A DNA stretch of 64,000 nt from Planctomycetota bacterium (GTDB taxonomy: Bacteria > Planctomycetota > Planctomycetia > Pirellulales > Thermoguttaceae): NCBI GenBank assembly GCA_029550925.1, contig JAKPGL010000035.1, positions 16,116 to 80,115 on the forward strand, read 5' to 3'. Under the pieces are notes generated by a model that did no database searches, was not told the origin of the DNA, and saw only the letters and a program-made list of their open reading frames with translations. Shown piece after piece: positions 19,073 through 26,795 of this stretch. Numbering within the stretch: position 1 is the first letter of the stretch; each line of letters starts with the position of its first letter. A program made the position numbers and the translations under genes.

Positions 19073-19465
19073 TTATTCTCCGGACTCAGAGGATTCGGGC
19101 AATGGCTTGGTCGATTCCCCCTGATCCCCGCCGCCGGCCCCAGCCGGACGTTGGGTGATGGCTTGCACGTGCTCTTCGACCACCTGTTCATACCGGGCCG
19201 CCTCCTGGATGGCTTCCCGTTGCTGGCTTGTGCGGACAATCCGCAACAACTTCCAGCGTTTCTGTCGCGACAAAGGCCGGGATTCCATGATCTCCACCCA
19301 GTCGCCCACATGGGACTGATTGGTCTCATCATGGACATAACAAATCGTCCGGCGTCGCATGTATTTGCCGTATTGCCGGTGCGGAACCAAACGCGGTATC
19401 TCTACCCGTCGGGTCTTGTTCATCTTGTCGGAAGTAACAATTCCAATGGCAACTTTCCGCGGCAT
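19073..19465 (-). CDS. rpsQ: 30S ribosomal protein S17
   Basis: The OB-fold core is clear: MPRKVAIGIVTSDKMNKTRRVEI and HDETNQSHVGDWVEIMESRPLSRQKRW. At 130 residues it exceeds the usual 80-90 by a charged, Gly/Ser-rich tail. It follows rpmC by 48 bases. Confidence 0.96.
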   Translation of the reverse strand: MPRKVAIGIVTSDKMNKTRRVEIPRLVPHRQYGKYMRRRTICYVHDETNQSHVGDWVEIMESRPLSRQKRWKLLRIVRTSQQREAIQEAARYEQVVEEHVQAITQRPAGAGGGDQGESTKPLPESSESGE

Positions 19466-19513
19466 TGCTGAGTTCCTCGATTGACCCGCCCAAAAGGAAG
19501 TCCCAAGGCTTCC

Positions 19514-19801
19514 TTAGGCGCTGGCTTGGTGTTTCCTTCTTGTTTTTTTCGTCTTATTTTTGCCGGTGGCGACGGCTTCGGAGCCTGTTTCGGCCAAAGC
19601 CCGCTGCCGCTGCCGCTCGGCAAGAACGGTTTTGATCTGAGCAATGAGCCGACGGTGCCGACGCAGCTCGCTCGGAGCATCGAGTCGTTCGGTGGCGGCC
19701 TGAATCCGAAGCCGAAACAGACTCTCAGAGGTCTCCTTGAGCGTCAACAAAAGCTGCTCCTCGCTCATCTCCCGTAATTCAGACGCCTTTGTTCTGGCCA
19801 T
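19514..19801 (-). CDS. rpmC: 50S ribosomal protein L29
   Basis: The helical L29 core (ELREMSEEQLLLTLKETSESLFRLRIQAATE) is at residues 7-37, followed by the second helix LRRHRRLIAQIKTVLAER. The 95-residue protein carries an extra Lys/Thr-rich tail of about 25 residues. L29 sits at the peptide exit site, where it contacts SRP and trigger factor. Confidence 0.95.
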   Translation of the reverse strand: MARTKASELREMSEEQLLLTLKETSESLFRLRIQAATERLDAPSELRRHRRLIAQIKTVLAERQRQRALAETGSEAVATGKNKTKKTRRKHQASA

Positions 19802-19927
19802 CGTTTGTTCTCATCTGAGGGTAAACACGTTCCTGTTTCGGTACTCGTTTCGCCGTCGGAAGAAACTGCTTCTCCCCACAGGGAGGGAAGAGGCCAGTTG
19901 CATCACTCGGCGGAAATGTTCCGGGTT

Positions 19928-20347
19928 TTATATCGTGGGTCGTCGTCGGACGAATCGTACCTTCACGGGCATTTTATGGGCCAATCGGGCGAAGCAAAGT
20001 CGGGCGGCTTCTTCGCTCACGCCGGAGATTTCGTACAGGATCGTTCCGGGCTTGACCACCGCCGCCCAGTATTCCGGTTCCCCTTTGCCTTTGCCCATGC
20101 GGGTTTCCAACGGAATGGAGGTAATCGGTTTATGGGGAAAAACCCGGACATACAGTCGGCCTTCCGTGCGAAGGTACTGCTGGGCGGCGATTCGGCCCGC
20201 CTCGATCACCTGCGCACTGATCCAACCGCCCTGCATCGCCTGCAGGCCGTAATCGCCAAAGACCACGCGGTTGCCCCGGGTGGCGTTACCTCTTATACGT
20301 CCTCTTTGGCTTTTTCGATGCTTGACCCGTTTGGGCATCATCGCCAT
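19928..20347 (-). CDS. rplP: 50S ribosomal protein L16
   Basis: L16 organises the A-site region of the large subunit. The family start PKRVKHRKSQRGRIRGNATRGN is present. The start at 20347 (MAMMPKRV) is chosen because GAGGAG lies 7 bases upstream. This start overlaps the rpsC coding region by 62 bases in another frame, an unusually long overlap. 139 residues, a normal length. Confidence 0.95.
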   Translation of the reverse strand: MAMMPKRVKHRKSQRGRIRGNATRGNRVVFGDYGLQAMQGGWISAQVIEAGRIAAQQYLRTEGRLYVRVFPHKPITSIPLETRMGKGKGEPEYWAAVVKPGTILYEISGVSEEAARLCFARLAHKMPVKVRFVRRRPTI

Positions 20348-21008
20348 TGCCAGGCTCCTCATACATGCCTTGGTTGATCCAAACTTGTACGCCAATCACG
20401 CCCTGGGGGATTTTGGCGATGGCAAAACCGTAGTCGATCTTCGCCCTTAAAGTGGAGAGCGGCAACGAACCGGCGATCGCCTTTTCCCGTCGGGACATTT
20501 CGGCCCCGCCCAATCGACCCGAAAGTTGAATCTTGATCCCTTTGGCCCCTGCTTCCATCGCCATATCCATCGCCCGTTTCATGGTCCGCCGGAAACCGGC
20601 ACGTTTACTGAGTTGTTCGGCGATGTCTTCGGCCACCAATTGGGCCACCAATTCCGGTCGGGTGTTCTTTTGAATATCGACAATCTCGATGTTGATCCGT
20701 CGGCCTGTCAACGTTTGCAACTCGTTCTGCAATTCTTCGACCCGTTCTCCTTTTCGGCCAGCGATCACCCCAGGCCGGGCCGTATATAAAATCACCCGCA
20801 CCTCGTCTCGCGTCCGTTCGATCTCAATGTTCGGGATCGCCGGGTACATCGGCTTGCCGTATCTGTCTTTCCGCTCCTTGATGTACCGCCGAATCTTATA
20901 GTCTTCCACCAACAGGTCGGAGAATTCCTTCTTCGGAGCATACCATCGGCTCCGCCAGCCGATCATGACCCCCGTGCGGAATGCGATGGGATTGACTTTT
21001 TGACCCAT
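20286..21008 (-). CDS. rpsC: 30S ribosomal protein S3
   Basis: The KH domain motif GVIAGRKGERVEELQNEL is near residue 80 and the C-domain signature FRRTMKRAMDMAMEAGAKGIKIQLSGRLGGAEMSRRE follows. S3 forms the mRNA entry site. The 240-residue protein has a C-terminal tail of about 20 residues (rich in Asp, Gln, Lys) encoded within the overlap with rplP. Confidence 0.97.
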   Translation of the reverse strand: MGQKVNPIAFRTGVMIGWRSRWYAPKKEFSDLLVEDYKIRRYIKERKDRYGKPMYPAIPNIEIERTRDEVRVILYTARPGVIAGRKGERVEELQNELQTLTGRRINIEIVDIQKNTRPELVAQLVAEDIAEQLSKRAGFRRTMKRAMDMAMEAGAKGIKIQLSGRLGGAEMSRREKAIAGSLPLSTLRAKIDYGFAIAKIPQGVIGVQVWINQGMYEEPGNGDDAQTGQASKKPKRTYKR

Positions 21009-21049
21009 AGCCTGCTGCTTTCCTCTGCGGAATGAGCCTCCGAAAATTC

Positions 21050-21379
21050 CTAATAATCTAACTCCACGTAAATATGAGAGAACCGCCTTTGGATGACCGT
21101 GGCCATCCCGCGAAACAACGGGCGTAGCCGCTTCATTCGCGGCCCCTCATCGACTCGCACTTCCGACACCCGAAGCGACCGCAAATCCTGCGCCCGGAGG
21201 TCTTCGGCGTTGGCCAGGGCGCTTTTGAGCACCTTTTCTAACATCCGAGCGCCCCGATGCGGCTGCATACGCAGGATGTCCAAGGCGTCGTCGGCGTAAT
21301 GACCCCGAATCAGGTCCGCCACCAGACGCACTTTGCGGGGACTGATTCTGGCGTAACGATACAAGGCTTGGTAAGGCAT
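21050..21379 (-). CDS. rplV: 50S ribosomal protein L22
   Basis: The 109-residue product has the L22 core (YARISPRKVRLVADLIRGHYADDALDIL) and the extended hairpin EGPRMKRLRPLFRGMATVIQRRFSHI that lines the exit tunnel. Its start is 2 bases after the rpsS stop. Confidence 0.97.
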   Translation of the reverse strand: MPYQALYRYARISPRKVRLVADLIRGHYADDALDILRMQPHRGARMLEKVLKSALANAEDLRAQDLRSLRVSEVRVDEGPRMKRLRPLFRGMATVIQRRFSHIYVELDY

Positions 21380-21381
21380 GG

Positions 21382-21651
21382 TTATTTCTTCCCCTTACTG
21401 CCATGACCACGAAAGGTGCGGGTTGGGGCGAATTCCCCCAGCCGGTGGCCAACCATCTCCTCAGTGACAAACACCTTGACGTGTTGCCGACCGTTGTGCA
21501 CCAAAAAAGTGTGCCCCACGAATTCGGGAATAACGGTACACGCTCTGGCCCACGTCTTGATCGGTTCCTTGATCCCCAATTGCGTCTGCTTTTCCACCTT
21601 TCGGAAAAGCTTCGGATCGACGTAGGGACCTTTCTTTTTGGACCGGCTCAT
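21382..21651 (-). CDS. rpsS: 30S ribosomal protein S19
   Basis: Canonical S19 of 89 residues: [19 protein letters not shown] at the N-terminus and [35 protein letters not shown] later. The start at 21651 is used because a GAGAAGG site precedes it and the family begins at this Met; the longer frame to 21666 is not conserved. Confidence 0.97.
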   Translation of the reverse strand: MSRSKKKGPYVDPKLFRKVEKQTQLGIKEPIKTWARACTVIPEFVGHTFLVHNGRQHVKVFVTEEMVGHRLGEFAPTRTFRGHGSKGKK

Positions 21652-21737
21652 AGTAAACCTTCTCATTCTCCAAACAGAACCACACCCTCATCCCTCAATG
21701 GGGCAGGGCTTGTTTTTCGGAAATTGCCGAGGACCCT

Positions 21738-22598
21738 TTATCCTTTCAATTTCAATTGCCCGTACCGGACGGAACGACGTCGGCGGATAATGGCTTTGTT
21801 GGAGGGTTTTCGACGTTTTCGGGTGGCGCCGCCTTTGGCGGGTTTGCCCGTGGGGCTGACGGGGTGTCCGCCGCCTTTGCTTCGGCCCTCGCCGCCGCCG
21901 TGAGGATGGTCGATGGGGTTCATGGCTGTGCCGCGCACAAACGGCCGCCAACCCAACCATCGGTTCCGTCCCGCTTTGCCCATCTGGATGTTCATGTGAT
22001 CGGCGTTGCTCAGTTTGCCGACGGTCGCGCGACAATTGATATGGACCCGCCGGATTTCGCCGCTGGGCAAGTTGATCTGCGCCCAGGTCGCTTCCTTGGC
22101 CGCCAACACCGCATAACTGCCGGCCGCCCGACACAAAGCCCCCCCAGCGCCCGGCTGGAGTTCTATATTGTGAATTTCCAACCCCAACGGGATTTTCGCC
22201 AACGGCAGACAATTGCCCAACGTCGGCGGAGCGTCCGAACCGCTCAAAACTCGCATCCCTTTTTTCAATCCCTCCGGGGCCAAAATGTATCGCTTCTCCC
22301 CGTCCGCATACTTCAACAAGGCAATCCGCGCACTGCGATTCGGATCATACTGAATCGAATCCACAGTCGCCGGTACGCCGTCTTTATTTCGCCGAAAATC
22401 GATGATCCGGATCTTCCGCTTATGGCCGCCCCCCCGATGCCGAGCGGTGATGATCCCCTGGTTGTTGCGTCCGCCCGTTTTGCGTTTGGGGAGCAGCAGC
22501 GATTTTTCCGGCTTAGCGCCGGGCGTCAGTTCGGAAAAATCGCTCACACTGGCCCCGCGACGTCCCGGCGAAGTCGGTTTGTACAATCGGATTCCCAT
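21738..22598 (-). CDS. rplB: 50S ribosomal protein L2
   Basis: The 286-residue protein shows all L2 landmarks: [22 protein letters not shown], the SH3-like domain, and the C-terminal [32 protein letters not shown] loop near the peptidyl-transferase centre. The start follows GGAGG. Confidence 0.98.
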   Translation of the reverse strand: MGIRLYKPTSPGRRGASVSDFSELTPGAKPEKSLLLPKRKTGGRNNQGIITARHRGGGHKRKIRIIDFRRNKDGVPATVDSIQYDPNRSARIALLKYADGEKRYILAPEGLKKGMRVLSGSDAPPTLGNCLPLAKIPLGLEIHNIELQPGAGGALCRAAGSYAVLAAKEATWAQINLPSGEIRRVHINCRATVGKLSNADHMNIQMGKAGRNRWLGWRPFVRGTAMNPIDHPHGGGEGRSKGGGHPVSPTGKPAKGGATRKRRKPSNKAIIRRRRSVRYGQLKLKG

Positions 22599-22662
22599 CA
22601 GACTGACCTCCGTCGCCCTCGTCGGCTTGCACGCCGAGGTGGGCGGTGTTCTCCTCTAGCTA

Positions 22663-22974
22663 TTAGAAGAAGCTGATCTTATCATTCTCGTTCAAAGTAA
22701 CAATCGCCTTTTTCCAGGCTTTCGTATGGCTCCGAATGAATCGCGAACGTCGTGGTTTGCCGCGCCGGCTCTGCGTCCGCACTTTCACTACCTTCACATT
22801 AAATAGCTCTTCCACCGCCCGTCGGATCTGCTCCTTACCGGCCAACGGATGCACTTCAAACGCATATTGGTTATACCGCTCCGCCTTATGGAGCCCTTTT
22901 TCCGTGACCAAAGGGCGGAAAATGATCTGATGCGGTTCCAATTCCAAACCAGTATCCGTTATGTCCCGACCCAT
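22663..22974 (-). CDS. rplW: 50S ribosomal protein L23
   Basis: The L23 core is visible (IIFRPLVTEKGLHKAERYNQYAFEVHPLAGKEQIRRAVEELFNVKVVKVRT). The ATG at 22974 is preferred to a TTG at 22989 because a GGGAG site is well spaced from it. L23 docks SRP and trigger factor at the exit site. 103 residues. Confidence 0.95.
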   Translation of the reverse strand: MGRDITDTGLELEPHQIIFRPLVTEKGLHKAERYNQYAFEVHPLAGKEQIRRAVEELFNVKVVKVRTQSRRGKPRRSRFIRSHTKAWKKAIVTLNENDKISFF

Positions 22975-23117
22975 TGCCGCTGCTCCCAACCTTTAACCAA
23001 TCACCTGTTCGATCAACCCTTTGGCCGCTGTGTCCTTCGTTTCTTCTGTCTTCTCGCCGTCTTCCTGCGTCGCTACGCCGCCGGAGGAACCAAAATCGCC
23101 GCGTCTGCTCGCCCCAA

Positions 23118-23981
23118 TTATCCTACCGAAACCGTTTCGCCAACTGCCTCCTTTTTCTGTTGGGCTGCTTTCTGCCGGAAGGCGTCCAGGGCGGCCCGGG
23201 TCATCAGGAGCCGACGCGGTCGCAAAATTTCCAACGCATTCAATTGATCGACCGGCAAGACCGAAACCCCCGGGAGATTCCGGATACTTCTGTAGATGTT
23301 TTCGTCATACTGCGCCGCCACGACCAAAAGGGCGTTTGGATAATGTTTCAAAGCGTCCAACACCGGGATGCGAATTTCTTCCGGGGAAGGGGTAGGCTCA
23401 ACCGGCGGGGTTTGGGTTTTGTCGCCGACCGACGCTTGCCGGGCCGCCCGCCGCAAGGCCGCTCGCCGTCGGGCTTCCGCTCGCCGACGAGCCAACCGAG
23501 CCGTCAAACTGCTAAACTCTTTCGTATTGCTCCCCAACGCCTTCAAAATCTTCATCATCTCCGCGGTCCGAGGCCGATCGACCGCCAATTGATCAATCAG
23601 CGTAACCTCCTGATCCATGATTCGGGCGGCCAGGGCCATCCGAGCGGCCAACCGCAACGCCTTCTTCGGAAGCCGATAGGACCAGTCTCTCGGTCGCTTG
23701 GCAAAGGCGTGTCCGCCGCCCCGCCGGATGTTGGTCCGCCGGGTCCCGGCGCGTGCCCGCCCCCCTGTGCCCTTTTGGCGATACATCTTCCGCGTCGTTC
23801 CCGCCACGTCCCCCCGGCCGCGAGTTTGCACCGTCCCTTGACGCTGGTTCCGCTGGTACATGACCACCGCATCATGGAGCAGTTGTTTATTTATCCGAGG
23901 GGCCAGCTCGGCGGGATCAATCTCATACGTCCCCACCTGAGACCCGCTTCGGTCATAAATTGGCAACCTGATCATCGTCAT
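23118..23981 (-). CDS. rplD: 50S ribosomal protein L4
   Basis: The tunnel-lining loop is recognisable (GRGDVAGTTRKMYRQKGTGGRARAGTRR, then GGGHAFAKRPRDWSYRLPKKALRLA). At 287 residues it is about 80 longer than usual. The extra sequence is an Arg/Ala-rich helical stretch followed by a Pro/Thr linker (about residues 165-205) and a C-terminal Gln/Lys tail. In E. coli L4 regulates this operon; no equivalent site is demonstrated here. Confidence 0.95.
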   Translation of the reverse strand: MTMIRLPIYDRSGSQVGTYEIDPAELAPRINKQLLHDAVVMYQRNQRQGTVQTRGRGDVAGTTRKMYRQKGTGGRARAGTRRTNIRRGGGHAFAKRPRDWSYRLPKKALRLAARMALAARIMDQEVTLIDQLAVDRPRTAEMMKILKALGSNTKEFSSLTARLARRRAEARRRAALRRAARQASVGDKTQTPPVEPTPSPEEIRIPVLDALKHYPNALLVVAAQYDENIYRSIRNLPGVSVLPVDQLNALEILRPRRLLMTRAALDAFRQKAAQQKKEAVGETVSVG

Positions 23982-24024
23982 CGCTTTTTCCTCTGGGCAG
24001 GAAGTTCCACCGCTCAGGGGCCGG

Positions 24025-24753
24025 TTATCCCTGGTTGGCCAGCGCCGGCCTGTTCAGTGCCGGCCGGGGCAACTTGTTCGTCTCTCGAATGAGTAAAAAA
24101 CCTCCATTCGGCCCCGGAACAGCCCCCTTAACAATCAACAGATTATTTTCCGGCAGTATCTGGACAACTTGCAGGTTCCGCACCGTGCGTCGGGCGTTGC
24201 CAAAATGCCCCGCCATCCGCTTGCCCTTAAACGTATGATGTGGGTCGGTGTTCATACCGGTAGAACCGATATGCCGATGCACCTTCTTGACGCCGTGCGA
24301 AGCCCCTTGACCATGAAACCCATGACGTTTCATGGCGCCGGCAAAACCCCGCCCCTTGGTAATACCGGTTACATCCACGGCCGGGACGTTTTCAAAGATA
24401 TCCACCCGCACCATCTGCCCCACCTGGAGTCCTTCCACCGGACCACGCAGTTCGCGGATGAACCGTTTGGGTTCGCAGTCGGCCTTCGCAAGAGGTTCTA
24501 AACCGGCCGCTTGAAGAGCTTTCTGCCGTTTGGAATCCAACCGGGCAACGTGGCCTCGTTCCGAACGCCTGGCAAGCCGACGGGGTTTATCCAGAAACCC
24601 CAGTTGGACCGCTTCATACCCGTCCCGATCCAATGTTTTGATTTGCAAGATATGGCACGGCCCCGCTTCGATCACGGTAACCGGAATCACATGACCATCT
24701 TGGTCAAAAAGCTGGGTCATGCCGATCTTTCGGCCCAAAAGTCCCATGGACAT
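24025..24753 (-). CDS. rplC: 50S ribosomal protein L3
   Basis: The 242-residue protein begins MSMGLLGRKIGMTQLFDQDGHVIPVTVIEAGP and has the L3 signature FAGAMKRHGFHGQGASHGVKKVHRHIGSTG. L3 reaches toward the peptidyl-transferase centre. The start follows GGAGAAAGG. A second in-frame Met lies two codons later. Confidence 0.97.
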   Translation of the reverse strand: MSMGLLGRKIGMTQLFDQDGHVIPVTVIEAGPCHILQIKTLDRDGYEAVQLGFLDKPRRLARRSERGHVARLDSKRQKALQAAGLEPLAKADCEPKRFIRELRGPVEGLQVGQMVRVDIFENVPAVDVTGITKGRGFAGAMKRHGFHGQGASHGVKKVHRHIGSTGMNTDPHHTFKGKRMAGHFGNARRTVRNLQVVQILPENNLLIVKGAVPGPNGGFLLIRETNKLPRPALNRPALANQG

Positions 24754-25061
24754 AGCGTTGGCCTTTCTCCGATGGCTTGCCTCAGTTCCACCACGTCGCC
24801 TGCGGGACCGACCGAGTCCTGCCCGGGGTTACCCGCTCGGCTTCCATCCCATAGGGGGCTGCTCCCAAAATGGGGTGTAATCGCCGAAAATCTCTAAATT
24901 ACCATAATTCTTCTGTTCCGAAAAGGTGGAGTGGACCTCCTTGGCCTTTTTTACTTCCAGATGCCGGAACCCCATTTTCAGGGGGAGTGGGGTTCCCTTC
25001 GGCTTCGGACGATCTCTACTTCCCGATCTAGCCTTTTCGGAATCCGGTCCCTTCTGCCTCC
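24754..25061 (-). other. rpsJ-rplC intergenic leader with hairpin
   Basis: This 308-base gap is long for a position where rpsJ and rplC are normally close. It contains a hairpin with a 9-base-pair perfect stem (GGAACCCCA at 24966-24974 and TGGGGTTCC at 24988-24996, loop of 13). No U tract follows it on the minus strand, so it is not a standard terminator. No small gene was recognised. Confidence 0.5.
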
Positions 25062-25391
25062 TTAATGCCGAGGGGTGGCCTTAATTTTAATGTCCACCCC
25101 AGCCGGTAACGTCAGCTTATTAAGGGCTTCGATCGTCTTGGCATTGGCCTGCATAATGTCGATCAGGCGCAAATGGGTGCGGATCTCGTATTGCTGCCGG
25201 GCCTTTTTGTCAATGTTCGGCCCAGAGAGCACCGTATAGCGTTCTATTCGGGTCGGCAGCGGGATCGGCCCATGCACCATCGCCCCTGTCCGCTTGGCCG
25301 TATCCACGATCTCGGAGGCCGACTGGTCTAAAATCGCATGATCGTATGCCTCCATCCGGATGCGAATCACTTCATTGGTTACACCAGCCAT
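25062..25391 (-). CDS. rpsJ: 30S ribosomal protein S10
   Basis: The 109-residue product is canonical S10 ([67 protein letters not shown]). The start at 25391 (MAGVTNE) follows GGAGGAG closely and matches the family better than an upstream start at 25409. It is the first gene of the cluster; fusA and tuf are not next to it. Confidence 0.97.
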   Translation of the reverse strand: MAGVTNEVIRIRMEAYDHAILDQSASEIVDTAKRTGAMVHGPIPLPTRIERYTVLSGPNIDKKARQQYEIRTHLRLIDIMQANAKTIEALNKLTLPAGVDIKIKATPRH

Positions 25392-25462
25392 ATACTCCTC
25401 CGATTCCAAAACCCATGTATTGCCAAAGACGATCGGCCTATCTAGTGGACCGGAAATATTAC

Positions 25463-25491
25463 ATCCTAAAAACTCTCCAAAAGTCTGTCAA
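25463..25491 (-). promoter_or_regulatory. Sigma70-type promoter of the S10 cluster
   Basis: On the minus strand a perfect -35 box TTGACA (25486-25491) is separated by 17 bases from TAGGAT (25463-25468). Transcription would begin near 25456, giving a leader of about 65 bases before rpsJ. This is the strongest promoter-like sequence noticed in the window and it is placed where the ribosomal cluster needs one. Confidence 0.65.
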
Positions 25492-25848
25492 CCGTGGGGA
25501 CCAAAATTTTTCGGCTAGTCTGGGGTGGTCCTGGACTTTTCGAGTCCTTAGGATACCTTCTGGCAGCCGGTATTCCTTGCGATTCGGTCGGTCAGCCCGG
25601 CTTTAGATCGCCTCAGCCCAGAGGGGGATCCAAGGAATTCCCCAAAAAGTCCACAGACTTTTCTGCCTTTTCTGCAAAAGGAGTTTTCCCGGCAATAGGT
25701 GCGGACCCCCCCGGAAAACCCCGCGGAAAATGCCCTTGTGTTCCTAAGTCCCTTTAGTTACAAGGGTAGTCCCTGGGGTTTTTCCTATTTGGATCGGCCT
25801 TTTTCGGAAAATGTTTCTAAGCCGATCTTTATAAATGAAGGATGGGTT
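25492..25848. other. Divergent intergenic region upstream of the S10 cluster
   Basis: Beyond the rpsJ promoter this region holds two long-loop inverted repeats on the plus-strand side: CCCTTGT (25733-25739) with ACAAGGG (25760-25766), and GATCGGC (25792-25798) with GCCGATC (25821-25827), the latter ending 21 bases before the start of the next gene. They could act in its leader. No gene is recognised. Confidence 0.4.
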
Positions 25849-26448
25849 ATGGCAAAATGGAGATTTTGGGAAATATGGGCGATTTGCGTACTGGGCCTTT
25901 CGGTTGTTTTTCCGTCAAAGGTACTGGCCGATTCCCCCCTTAATGGGGACAAGTTGATTACCGCTCTCCGGCCCCAACATCCTGTGGATAGGGATTTTCT
26001 GACCTACACCGGGGCTTTACTGGAGGCTGGGTACTTACCTCGATCTCTGGTAGAAAGCACCTTTTTATGGGCCAGGGATAAACCTCGATACCAAGCCCGC
26101 TACTTTCGAGAAGGACTGATTCGGCGTGCTAGGGACCAAGGGATCGACTTGCCCACCGGGCAGCCTCCTATGACGGGGATTGTGGAAGGTCAGGTCGTCT
26201 ATGAAATCCACATCGGCCTTCTGAAAATCTCCATTCCGGTCCCCAATGCCTCGGTCCGATTGGCCGATCGACGCACTACCGCAGACAACTCAGGAAGGTT
26301 TTCCTTCGAGGAGGTCCCGTTGGGCGAATATGTGGTTCGGGCGGAAGGATACCTGTTGGGTACGACTCGAAAGGGGAGCGGTCAGGTGCGACTTCCTACC
26401 TCTCCCCCTTCGACAGACCCTGCTAGAATTACGATCTATGTCCAATGA
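25849..26448 (+). CDS. Exported protein with carboxypeptidase-regulatory-like domain
   Basis: The start at 25849 follows GAAGGATGGG and opens a signal peptide (FWEIWAICVLGLSVVFPSKVLADS); a longer frame from 25699 is not supported. The 199-residue product has a short helical region and then, from about residue 105, an Ig-like carboxypeptidase-regulatory-like fold: IVEGQVVYE, PVPNASVRLADRRTTADNSGRFSFEEVPLGEYVVRAEGY. Such domains are found in secreted and surface proteins and often act as structural modules. Partner and role are unknown. It is divergent from the S10 cluster. Confidence 0.65.
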   Translation: MAKWRFWEIWAICVLGLSVVFPSKVLADSPLNGDKLITALRPQHPVDRDFLTYTGALLEAGYLPRSLVESTFLWARDKPRYQARYFREGLIRRARDQGIDLPTGQPPMTGIVEGQVVYEIHIGLLKISIPVPNASVRLADRRTTADNSGRFSFEEVPLGEYVVRAEGYLLGTTRKGSGQVRLPTSPPSTDPARITIYVQ

Positions 26449-26795
26449 GGCAAAGACCTAGATTTTTTGGGGAAGTATCACCGCGGAGGACGCGGAGGAA
26501 ATGCAGAGAACGGGAGGGCAAGACCTATTTTTTTCTTTCTCCGGAAGTATCCTCCGATGGTTGGAAAGGGGGGTGCCCCCTGTCCGTTGGAACTCCCGCA
26601 AGGGCCGATGGTTTTCTCCGAGACTCCCTACCTATTGGCCGCCCAGAGTGTCCATTGGGATGGGGGAAATGCTTAGGAAGGCGATGAAAAGTCAGTCTTT
26701 CTGGGGGAGGCTTATAACCCAGGAAAACAAAAAGCGGATAATGCCCAAGTTTTTCAAAACCTTGGACATTTACCGACGGTGAAAGGATTCCCCTA
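26449..26795. repeat. Intergenic region with short interspersed repeat fragment
   Basis: No gene is recognised in this gap. A stretch at 26479-26510 (CACCGCGGAGGACGCGGAGG onward to ATGCAGAG) is a G/A-rich sequence of the CGGAGGACGCGGAGG type, which recurs in many bacterial and archaeal genomes as a dispersed repeat of unknown function. Only one copy was noticed here. The ribosome site for the next gene (AAAGGA) is at the end of the gap. Confidence 0.4.

Noticed and set aside
24966..24996. Hairpin in the rpsJ-rplC gap as an intrinsic terminator
   Set aside because: No U tract follows the stem on the minus strand; kept only as possible leader structure.
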